This document shows, piece by piece, positions 11,508-20,777 of a stretch of DNA of 64,000 bases. Source of the stretch: Lineus longissimus (lineage: Eukaryota; Nemertea; Pilidiophora; Heteronemertea; Lineidae); NCBI RefSeq assembly GCF_910592395.1, contig NC_088315.1, positions 20,340,219 to 20,404,218 of the forward strand. Reading direction: 5' to 3'. Positions within the stretch are counted from its first letter, which is position 1. Each line of letters begins with the position of its first letter. The position numbers and the translations under genes were made by a program. The notes beneath the pieces were generated by a model that had not been told where the DNA came from, made no database searches, and saw only the letters and a list, made by a program, of their open reading frames with translations.

Positions 11508-11786
11508 TCACAATGGTTCATTATTATGATCATGGATATCTTGCTCCATCGGGAAATCTGGGAGATAGCACGTCCATTTATTTCTATCAGTTGCCGCAAT
11601 GCCGATTGTGTACTCTTCACAGGCAAAAGTGTCCATGCATGGATCATTGATGGCCCATGGCCCCTGAGAGATCCACTGATGGCCCATGAAGGTTCCGTTG
11701 ATAGGAGTTCCATCAGGCCCAATGACGCTGGATCCCATAAAAATGAACAAAGTGCAAGCAGAGACCAACGTTAGAATGCACCGCAT
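11508..11786 (-). CDS. Putative small secreted protein (92 aa, unknown family)
   Basis: The first ATG of this minus-strand frame gives a 92-residue product. It opens with a classic signal peptide: MRC, then a hydrophobic core ILTLVSACTLFIFMG (about residues 4-18), then small residues SSV before a polar mature part starting GPDGTPIN. A slightly longer frame upstream uses TTG, so the ATG at 11786 is preferred. The mature region has one N-glycosylation sequon (NGT, residue 30), three cysteines (about 50, 56 and 73), several tryptophans, and an acidic/histidine-rich tail ending at TGA. I do not recognise a domain. The odd cysteine count suggests a partner chain or further exons. A GTGAAG inside the ORF near codon 56 is a weak possible donor, so the ORF may also be only a first exon. 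A family B MITE starts about 110 bp upstream and would lie in the promoter. Coding status is inferred from signal-peptide quality, not homology. Confidence 0.5.
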   Translation of the reverse strand: MRCILTLVSACTLFIFMGSSVIGPDGTPINGTFMGHQWISQGPWAINDPCMDTFACEEYTIGIAATDRNKWTCYLPDFPMEQDIHDHNNEPL

Positions 11787-11894
11787 AGTTAATTTCTTGC
11801 CAGTGAACAATAAAAGGTGTTGTAGAGGGTAGGTTTAAGTGTGAAACGAGCACCATCCACAAACCAATGTAATGCTTGCGGGTAGTCAGAGTTG

Positions 11895-12134
11895 TTCTGG
11901 CCAAAGGTACTTAGTGGGAACTCGGGAATGTGACCTGATCAGATTGACCAAAATAAAGCGTTGTTGTACAACACTAGATTATCCATCGGGTAGGCCTAAC
12001 CGATGCTCTTTCACGGTGTCAACTGAAGCTGGTCAACTATGACACTGGCTGCCCAGGGCTGTGTAACATTACTATTTGTGATCACACTGTTACAGTTTAG
12101 TGACAAGAGGTCAGCTAAGTACTGTTGGCCGGAT
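11895..12134 (-). repeat. MITE family B, copy 2
   Basis: A full-length copy in inverted orientation relative to those at 10.65, 15.4 and 29.4 kb. The left end reads TTCTGGCCAAAGGTACTTAG and the right end reads GTACTGTTGGCCGGATCTGT, so the ends are inverted repeats. The interior word TGTGATCACACTGTTACAGT is shared with 29.4 kb. The plus-strand ORF at 12039 and the minus-strand ORF at 29303-29542 translate to nearly the same peptide because they are the same repeat. Confidence 0.75.
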
Positions 12135-12610
12135 CTGTCTGACAAACACTTGTCGAACCATCATCTTTGTGTGACTCCCTTCCCATGCAGCCGGTGTCAG
12201 AGCATACCAAATGTATGTGCCGTCGTTTCCTCACGCCCATGAAGGCCACCCTGAGAGCATTATCAAGTAGGCATGGATTTCGGCATCACTGCGTATGGAA
12301 ATACCAAGTTTCCTCAACCCGGTGTTTGGGATCTGGAAATGGTTGGTCTTTGAGTCGAATGTGAATATCTTTATCCTCGATATCTCCCAGGCCGCACTCC
12401 TGGACCATACTGATCAAACTACCTTCTTCACTCGGTAATCATCGGAATTAATTACTCCTCCGAGAATCCATGTGTGATATATATCTCCCGGCAGTTTCCT
12501 ATCAGAAATCGAACATGTTTTGGTTGCCGCACTGCTATTTTACGACTGCCAATCGTTACGTTATCTCATGGAGGTATCTCCATGGTTATCTTAACCCTGA
12601 CCTCGCAGGG
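12135..12610. other. Unassigned stretch between two repeats
   Basis: Overlapping ORFs of 60-107 codons occur in several frames without domains. Nothing further is seen. Confidence 0.35.
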
Positions 12611-12776
12611 AAAAGAATTCAGGCCTTGCCAAATACACGGTCTATTGTCTTTCAACAAAGCCCGCTCGCACCTAGGCCTAAATTCCCATTGTTCTACTGT
12701 TTTATCAAAGGGTTATCAGGGCTGATCGTGATAACATCGACCTCCACGAAACACCTTTCGTGGAGGTCGATAGGCC
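12611..12776 (+). repeat. Dispersed repeat E, copy 1, ending in a strong hairpin
   Basis: Matches 37431-37604 in the same orientation and 48838-48992 in inverted orientation. Shared blocks in order: AATTCAGGCCT, a TTGTCTTT word, AAAGCCCGCTCGCACC, AGGCCTAAATTCCCATTG, and CTGTTTTATCAAAGGGTTAT. Near its end lies a perfect 16-bp hairpin (12736-12771). No coding capacity. A hairpin near one end without long TIRs recalls Helitron-type elements, but the required terminal CTRR is not clear in this copy. Confidence 0.65.
12736..12771. repeat. Perfect 16-bp stem hairpin with 4-nt loop
   Basis: ATCGACCTCCACGAAA is followed by CACC and then the exact reverse complement TTTCGTGGAGGTCGAT. It lies near the end of repeat E. 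The copy at 48.8 kb has an imperfect hairpin at the same relative place (GACCCCCAAGG pairing roughly with CTCATAGGGGTC). Confidence 0.85.
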
Positions 12777-13884
12777 ATAACGTAGGTATTTAGGACAAGT
12801 TCAATTTATTAAGTTTTGAAATTAAAATTTGTGAGCTGCATGCATATGTTTTGGTATCCAACACACCAATTTTAAACTTGCGAAAGAGTTTTCATACTCC
12901 TTTCAAATGTATTACTCTGTAATAGCCCCGGTGTGATGATAAGTGTGTTATCACCCGTATTCTAATGTAAGAGCAAAGACTTATACAAGGTGCTGTATGA
13001 GTTGCGAATACACTGTAAAATATCATCGCTAGTTCAAGAGTCAGATTCAGTCAGCCAATCTATAATATCTTACCAGCAGACTGGAAATGATGATAAGAAG
13101 AAATTTACAATCTATAATATGTTTAAAATTGTGATTCCTGCTTATGGCACTGAATCGGTTAAACATTGTACAATGTTCTTGAAGGGTTTACGTAGGGGCG
13201 GGATAGGAATCCATAGACCATGTTCATGTAACCGAAAGGCGAGAAACTTCCGAATTTCACCACATCACAAATGCCCCCAGTGAATAATGCACTAAACAAT
13301 GTACAGGGGTAATGTACAATGTACATATTTTGTGAAGTGATGAAGATTCTGAAGAATGTTACATTTTTGGCCCTTGACGGGACCTCATCTGTAGATCCCT
13401 TTCATCCTAGGTAAACCCTTCAGGAGTGTTTTAGAATGTTTGGACTCCTTACTGAGCGATGGTTCAGTGGCAGTGGTTTAGGGTATACACTTGTGGCTGT
13501 GTGTGCATGCGTGTGTGTGGGGGGGGGGGGGGGGCATTGGCACTGACCCGTCCCTCATTCTTCTTTGGTCTCACGGCCTCTTTAAACTCCAAACGAATTT
13601 GCAGTTCACAGCCAAACTACTCGATTCCTATCTAAATTTACGACAACCTGTCATATGATTCTCATCTTCACGCTTCTAGATAATTGAAACGACCTGGCAT
13701 TCTGGTCTTCAGACGGATTGCCGACAGCTGACAGAGAATTTTCAATCCCTGTGGATTTTTTGTCATATCACAAAGCTTCGAGACGCGATATGATTAATTC
13801 GCGCCTAAAACTTCATCAGGGAGTTGATTAAAGCAAGCCACCAGGTCTTGGCATGCTAGTCAATTCAATATAATAGGAAGTGAC
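12777..13884. other. Unassigned stretch with a GT/G-rich tract
   Basis: No coding evidence. It contains a short GTGTGTGCATGCGTGTGTGT tract running into a 16-G homopolymer at 13519-13534. GTACAATGTACAT near 13310-13325 is locally repetitive. Confidence 0.4.
13519..13534 (+). repeat. 16-G homopolymer after a GT-rich tract
   Basis: Sixteen consecutive G residues follow a (GT)n-like sequence. Other long G or C runs are at 26609-26626, 53975-53988 and 63202-63216. Length may be inaccurate in assembly. Confidence 0.8.
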
Positions 13885-14112
13885 TACTTGGCAAGCCCGG
13901 CTTACCAAACAGCGACTTTTTCTTGTCCTGAATGGAGAGCCGAACTAATTAATATTAAGGTAAAGTCTCCAGCTCGCCAAACAGGGTAGATTTTTTACCT
14001 GTTTGGCAAGCCCGGCTTGCCGAACAGTGTGGCTTTTTAGTGCTGTTTGGCAAGCGGCTCTCCAAACGGGACAAAAAAAGATGCCTGTTCGGCGAGCGGC
14101 TTGCCAAATAGA
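13885..14112. repeat. Cluster of about 27-bp palindromes
   Basis: Four palindromic units follow one another: about 13887-13912, 13999-14026, 14043-14069 and 14084-14111. The consensus half is CTGTTTGGCAAGC and its inverted partner is GCTTGCCRAACAG. A further arm, GCCAAACAGGGTA near 13975, pairs with TTACCTGTTTGGC at 13996-14008, giving alternative foldings. Spacers hold T5 or A7 runs. The two minus-strand ORFs of 60-65 codons here are shadows. Confidence 0.75.
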
Positions 14113-15392
14113 CCCGGCCAATATCATAATGGGTTAGCATTTTTGGTGTCATCTCGGCCTTCTAGCGCTGCGGCTTTGTCCCGATGAGACCGATTAGGAA
14201 TTGATCGAAACCTGTAGCGAAACTTTATAAAAGTGGGAAGTTTTGAACGGCCCCAGTAAAATCCTAAGGCGGGAAGAGGTTCTCATTCATGAATCGGAGC
14301 AGATTCGAGGACACCAAACGGTGGCAGAGTCCTCTTATTTTAATCATATGAATAGCACCCCGATTTGTTTGCATGTATTGTATCTAACAATCTCAATTAG
14401 ATAATCAACAAAGATTCCATTCCATTGTATTCATTCATTCATAGCGGTGGTGAGTGTTCCGTTGCCTGCCTCGTGGCAGGACATGTGATCGAAATTATGC
14501 TAATTGAGTCCTTCCAACATTATAAAAATCACAAACGGGAGTGGTCGTTAGGTTCCAATAGACGCTATTTAGCCGGTTGACGGACGCCAGTACATGCCTC
14601 TATGAAACAGACGCACCTAAACTGACTAAATAGCGTCTTCGTCTTCGAGGGAACCAAAAGAAGGGTGTATGATTTCCTCAACATTTCTTGATAGTATTTG
14701 TCATACCGAAGACCATTTAAACAATGTTCTATTGTGTGACCTCGTAAATTCAACCGCCGATTCAAACCATCCTCAAGCGATAGTTGATCCCAGCGCCACT
14801 TAGGGGCCTATTCCATAGAGCTATACCCTATACTATACTACACGCGAACAATGGCTTGTGCCTTAGGGGTCGGCAGGGAACCAGGGCTACCTTCATGCTG
14901 CTGACAATACATCCCTTCATCGGTGTCGTACACATATGATTGGTGCTGAGCCGGAGCTTCGTCTCAAGGGAGCTATTTGCTCCTATCCCTGGCTCAATCA
15001 CCATATTAGCCTAAGTGCCCAACTCGTTAAGTTCCCCCGTTCGAGCAAGTGGCAAATTGTCAACATGGCCTCCTGGTCACCTCTCACCAGCTGATCCTGA
15101 CTTCGATTGGCACTCAAATACACTTTTGATTAAAATTATCAGGGATTACTGCAACAAACCATAGGAACGCACAATGACCCCTGAGAATTAGGCCCGGCCA
15201 GGGCGTGAATATAGTGACGTATTGTCCTGGAGTGAACTAACCCGACATTGTTCACTCCACTGCTGACCAATCGAAGTTGCCCAAACCAGAGGCTTTCAAA
15301 TAAAGACTCTGCCCAAACGTAACAACTGCATATATAATCACAGTGTTGATTATTTACCAATCTTTTGGAAACTAAAAGTGCATTTCAGATAG
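14113..15392. other. Mostly unassigned stretch with one inverted pair
   Basis: GACGCTATTTAG near 14562 and CTAAATAGCGTC near 14626 form a perfect 12-bp inverted repeat, with GTTCC and GGAACC further out. This may mark a small MITE of about 110 bp. The rest shows no features. Confidence 0.4.
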
Positions 15393-15622
15393 ATCTGGCC
15401 AAAGAAACGTGGCTAACCTCTTTGTCACTTAACGTACATGTTGGCATGATCACAAATAGTAGGCCTGTGTTACACAGCCCTGAGCAACCCGTGGTGTAGT
15501 TGACCAGCTTTCGTTGACACCGTGAAAGAGCATTGGTTGAGCTTCACCATGGGAAAATCTGTTGTTTTGCAATATGATCTAGTCACATTCCTCAGTCCAA
15601 CTAAAGGTACCTTTGGCCAGAA
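15393..15622 (+). repeat. MITE family B, copy 3
   Basis: Starts ATCTGGCCAAAGAAACGTGG and ends GTACCTTTGGCCAGAAC. Internal blocks GATCACAAATAGTA and TGTTACACAGCCCTG are shared with the 29.4-kb copy. Sequence is more diverged than between the 10.65- and 29.4-kb copies. The minus-strand 60-codon frame here is a shadow. Confidence 0.7.
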
Positions 15623-16589
15623 CAATACGAAAAACACTTTCTTGACAGGCATTTGCCATAGTTGATTCTTCTTCTGAGCACTTCAGCAATGAACCTCAAA
15701 CATCAATATATCACGAGGGTGGGAAAACCTCATCGCATCACATTTGTGTACCACGCATGTTTATTCAAATGCTACCGATATGACGTCACCCAACATGGCC
15801 GATGTTTAGATTGAAGACTAATCAATGCATATTTGTAGAGGAAATTGGCTTTACCCGTAGTGTTTACGAAGCGTTAGGGGAAGTTGACAATGAACAATCC
15901 AACTAAATGAGTTTTCATTTGGCCATGGAACAGAGCAATATCACAGCAAGATGGCAGTGGCAGCAGTTACCACCAATGTTGTTACCGTGAGAGTGGGGAC
16001 GAAAAATGTCTGTAAACCGACTTCGCCTCTTCATTTTTGCGATCGCAATTTTTATTTGGCGAATTAAAAAACTTCTTTTAGTTCTCAAAAAAAACCCAAC
16101 AATTCCGCGATTGTTGTTTTCGTTTTTTTTTATATTTCCCGAATTTAGTTTATTCGAAAATTCCGCCAAAATTAAACACCCGCGAAAATCTTATGGTTAC
16201 AAGATTAGTAAGTGGTGCATTGAGCAATAATTCCCTGAAATAACATGGACTTTCTCAAGCAAAATATCCCGGTATAGTATCACCATTGATTGTCATTTGG
16301 TTTCCGACAACTAGCTGATAGGGAGTCAGCATCCCGAGGAATATTAGCCTGACATGTGTTGAGGGGTCACGAGACAATCACCGCATAATTCTCGCGGGCC
16401 ACGAGATAATCACAAAACTTGCAGATCGCCAGGAAATTTGGGTTTGGTTGGGTGTCAACTGTACCAGATCAGAGTTGACCTTCATGGCATTGTCGTGGGG
16501 TCACATTGGGGTACAAAATTCATGGGTTTGATTTGATTGCTATTGATCTTTTCATCTTGTGTCACGTGGCTCTATAAGTTGCTTTCATT
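15623..16589. other. AT-rich unassigned stretch
   Basis: Around 16005-16190 there are A/T runs interspersed with GCGAA and TTCGC words, also seen in the hairpin at 30422. The two opposing ORFs of 74-84 codons there reflect low-complexity sequence. Confidence 0.4.
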
Positions 16590-16680
16590 TGGCCGAAACA
16601 CCTCTAGGCCTGCATGTGTGTGTTTGCCGAAAAACCCTTAAAAGTTCTTCAAAAGCGAAAAAACCTTAATTTTTACGAGT
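16590..16680. repeat. Fragment related to MITE family A
   Basis: Contains TTTGGCCGAAACACCTCTAG and TTTGCCGAAAAACCCTTAAA, both matching the 8.0-8.24-kb copy. It ends with GCGAAAAAACCTTAATTTTT, similar to the family's right end. The left TIR is not visible. Confidence 0.4.
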
Positions 16681-19600
16681 GTGTAAGAGATGTTTTCTGA
16701 TGAGATATCTGATACAGGAAAAAAAATCGAATTTCCCTTCGACTACAAACTGTGATCCGAGCTGAGCAAATCACTCATCGCTAAATAGATCCCTGATGGG
16801 GTCTAGACACTGCTGATAACCATCATTTTGTTTGCCTCGTTAGTCTTCGTGAATGGGTCTTTGTGAGGTTGGGGTTGTCGCGCAAGATCCCTTCGCTTGA
16901 GCAAGCAGGGAGACGTGATCAAGAGGTTGTGAACCATTTTATAACTCCGACTCCCACATCAACTTTGAGGCGGGTTTCAGTCATACCGTGCCATGTTCAG
17001 TTTAACAGAATGTACCTCTACACACGTATAGAGTATAACTAGGCCAGCCTCTGTATGCTGAGGTCTAGTTGATTTTTTGTCACAAGTTTTTCCCGTGCCG
17101 GGAAGTACTGACGTTGCACTGATGGTGGTGCATCTGGTGTGTACCACATCACTAGGGAGATCTTGGAACGAACACAGAACTAGAGATGAGGTGATTTCCT
17201 GACAACAATAATGACGCCCTGGTGTCGGATCGTCGACGTAAAAAAAAACAACTTTTTTGGCGTCGACCATTCCACTATCAGTCGTTTTTTCTAATTGTTT
17301 AACAAGAAAAGACAGGTGATAACCTGGACACCTCTAATACTTACCTATTCAATGCAATGACACTGTCTTTAAATATTAGCAAAGCCTCCCGCGGGTACCT
17401 TTCCTCGTCACGAACCGATCGCGATACGTTGTAATTGCGAACCCACCTCTTTGCCTCCGGTCTACGATAGCATGGCCTTTCACTGCCTGCAGGCTTAACA
17501 AGAGACGTCGTAAACCCCAAGAGAGTTTGATTATATTAGTCCGATCATAGAGCATCGCCTTACTAAGTAAATAGCCAGTGGCTATGTCTATATACGTCTA
17601 GAATTACCTCCGTAGATGTGTTAGAAGATCATACTTGATAGTAGAAGCTTTGAGTCAGGTAAGGATCGACTGTAACCTTACGATAACAGAGACTGCTGCC
17701 GCAAGAAGGAGTCGACTGTCGTGTGTTTTGTGAAAATTGAGCTGATGCCATATTGGACATCTACATTGGCTTCTTCATGTCTGGTTGGGAAACAAAATAG
17801 TTGCCAATAAGCTACTGTGAAGCATTGAAGTTAGCTGTCCTGATGCGTTTCCTGTTAGCCTCGTCGTGGCTTTCCTCCCAACTTCTCAAAATGAAAATGA
17901 AAACAAAATGGCACTGGATAAGTTTTGCCCACTAAGTTATATTCTAATAGCTTTTTGTGAAGTATATGAGTTACCACTTGTGGTTCGGACTGAGGGGTGG
18001 AAAGTAGAGAGAGATATTAGATCTATCACGAGCTGTGTTGGTCATTCTAGGAACTAAATGACACATGAATGTCAGTTTACCCTTGCATGTGTAAATAGTT
18101 GTAAATCACCATTCCTATTAGCTAAGTATCAACAAGTGAAACTGTCTGATTGATTATGTATGAACTGTTTCTATTGACATAAGGCTTAAGGCAAATCATG
18201 AAAGTTGGTCATTAGACAAGCACTTGGAAGACATGAGTCTTGTAATCACATGAGAGAATTAATTGGGTTGGTGAGAGGATATCTGTTCTTTGCATCAGCT
18301 TTTTCTGACAAGAAGTCATTTTTTGATCCCGACTGAGGCGCGGGAAGGAGTGTGTAGTGAGTATGTCACATTCCCTTTAACCACATCATGTGGCCGGGAG
18401 CACCGCGTGATTTTCAATCGCCAAATCATTTCTAATCCCTCCCTAAGTATCTTTTTGTAACTATACGATCTTCCCCGAGGCTTCAATTATTATTTGAAAG
18501 TGAAATCTTCGCCGTGTTGTTGAAGTTAATTTATAATTTCACCGTGATCGATATCGCTAAGGATGTCTGCATGTCTGAGACTAATTTAATTACTGATCGA
18601 ATGCATCAGTGTAATCAGTATATGGAGGAAAGTTTTAAAAAGTCATGGCTGTATATAGCTGGTAAGGGGGGGGGGTCTCCATCTCAGAAAAGCTTTTCAT
18701 GCAATGTTTGGACGGAAACTCGGTGTTCTGCTCACTTCCCCGGGGCTTGTGGTATGTTGCGACGACCCAATGACGCCACCATTCGTTGACAGTCGTGCTA
18801 TTTTCACAGCGGGTTGCTAGGTTCGGGAATGTCACGCTCTATGCAAATGTTGCAGTTGGTTCCTTACTGCTTTGATGTCAGAAGATCACTGAAGTGATGA
18901 TATCTCACAGAGCTAACAACTTGTCGCGGTGTGACGGGCTAACTAGCCTCGTAGCTGGATGTCTTAATTCCATGAGTTCTCGGCTCGTTGGTACACAGGT
19001 CTTCACAATTAGCCTTACCAACATCAAAGTGATATCAAGAGACATTGGCTATTTGGTCCTGGGTTTCGATGTGGTGGTCAAAATTGATCTTGTCAACTTA
19101 GCATTAATGAAAGGGCTACTCATATAGGCTGCAAGATATGTATCGAAACTTCCACAGCACCATTAGCGACGACGAGGTTGTAGTAACAGTCAGTACTACG
19201 GAATGCTGCATTCACCTTCCATTTACTGGCGTAATAGAGGGCTGACGTCGAGGATTGCAACATAACTACATTACTTGTGACGTGTAATGGAATCCCATTT
19301 TCCACAAGACATCTCAAGCAACGGAGCTTTTTTGAGTTCCTGACACCAGTGCTAAACTGGACAAACATTGGTGATGGCTTCACTTGCACGATGTCATACT
19401 GCCATGAGGTGTCGTGTTATTTTCAAACTATCGACCTTCAACCAAGCTTTGGTCCAACTGTCACAGGACGCTCCGCCTAACGGCTTGCTCCCTAGTACGT
19501 ACTGTACCAAAAAAAGTCGATGCCAGTACAGTCTCTACGGCAATACTTAAAGGTTCGACATCCGATTCCCGTACCGTACCGAAACACCAATAAATCTTTG

Positions 19601-20284
19601 TCCAATAATCGGAAAATCAAGCGGAAGGATCTCATAACCGGCAAGAAGTCATGTGATTAATGACAAAACGATGCGCTCGGCCAAAAAAAGTTGTCAGGAA
19701 AAATCTGAGAAACATTGACAACCGCATTTTTGGAAATCGATGTCGTAATTTAGCCGATGATGAAAGTTTCCTTGTCACTGGTACGACAAAAACTAACTGC
19801 AGACCCGAATTGGTAAAAATTGTGACAGGAAGTAGCCGTTGAAAATGCACTGATTGAACATTTACTGATATTATGATAACGATAATAAATGACACATTTA
19901 TTGAGCGCACTTTTCAACCTCCTGGCAGTAAGTCGTTCAATTACGCTTTGACATATCGGCCTGCATATTCCTGGTTTAAGCTCAACTCCGGGCGGGGAGT
20001 ATCACATGTCCGAGCTGTACTGTTTCTGCATTCAGGTGGAGCATTCTCATTCGCCATCTCTGACAGCCTGGTACCCGTGTATTCTGGAGTAAAGTGAGGC
20101 AAGTAGGGTTAAGTCCCTCGACAAAGGACATAAGACGAAATGTCTTCCTTCGTCAACAGAGAATATTAGTTGTCTATGATCAATCGTCATAGAAATGATT
20201 TTGAGGAAATCAAGACCTACGACAATTGGTGCTGTTTCCGTTGAAAATAATCAAAAAGGGAAAACAATAATGCTTTCAGCCTAA
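16681..20284. other. 3.6-kb stretch with no supported gene
   Basis: Open frames of 60-97 codons occur on both strands (for example 16977-17270 minus and 18514-18789 plus), without signal peptides, domains or good splice context. A 10-G run sits at 18666-18675. I can name nothing here. Confidence 0.4.
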
Positions 20285-20325
20285 TGAATGCCCTCCATTC
20301 ACTGATGAATGCCTTCCATTCACTG
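20285..20325 (+). repeat. Two-copy tandem repeat of about 21 bp
   Basis: TGAATGCCCTCCATTCACTG is followed directly by TGAATGCCTTCCATTCACTG with one or two intervening bases. The only difference is a single C/T. Confidence 0.6.
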
Positions 20326-20777
20326 GATAATTCCGTCTATGATTTGGTTGGGCTTTCTGGTTTTTGATGGTATCACTTGCGAGATGAAAGGCTAATAGAC
20401 TTCCCTTGGGTGATCAAGACAAGGATGAGTGTAATGAGTGTGAATAGGTTGATGTATCGTCCGAGTCGTTTCAAAACCCTAATTTCATCAGTTTACATGC
20501 TGTTGATTGATGAGCCGGATTGTGCTATGATAACATTATTTGTGAGATGGAATGCTGATGTTCAAGCTATGGGTGGTGAGGGGATGACTACTGCTGGCCT
20601 CTTGCGGTAAAAAAAAGAGTTAAAGCGGCACCCCAAGGGTACCGCTAGATTTAGTAGCAGTCACTAAAAGATAGCGGTTGCTAAGCTATTCAAGTTCGAG
20701 CAACCGGGTCCTGGTCTGCGCCTGGTTGGATGAACATCCTTTGGTGGTTGAAGTCCATTGTAGACGAAACGTGAAGC

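Noticed and set aside
12039-12242. ORF whose peptide is nearly duplicated by a minus-strand ORF at 29303-29542
   Set aside because: The similarity is explained by family B MITE copies, and the frames are not maintained in the other copies.
13885-14112. CRISPR-like repeat array
   Set aside because: The units are palindromes with unequal, low-complexity spacing in a eukaryotic context, and there are no cas genes. Not a CRISPR array.
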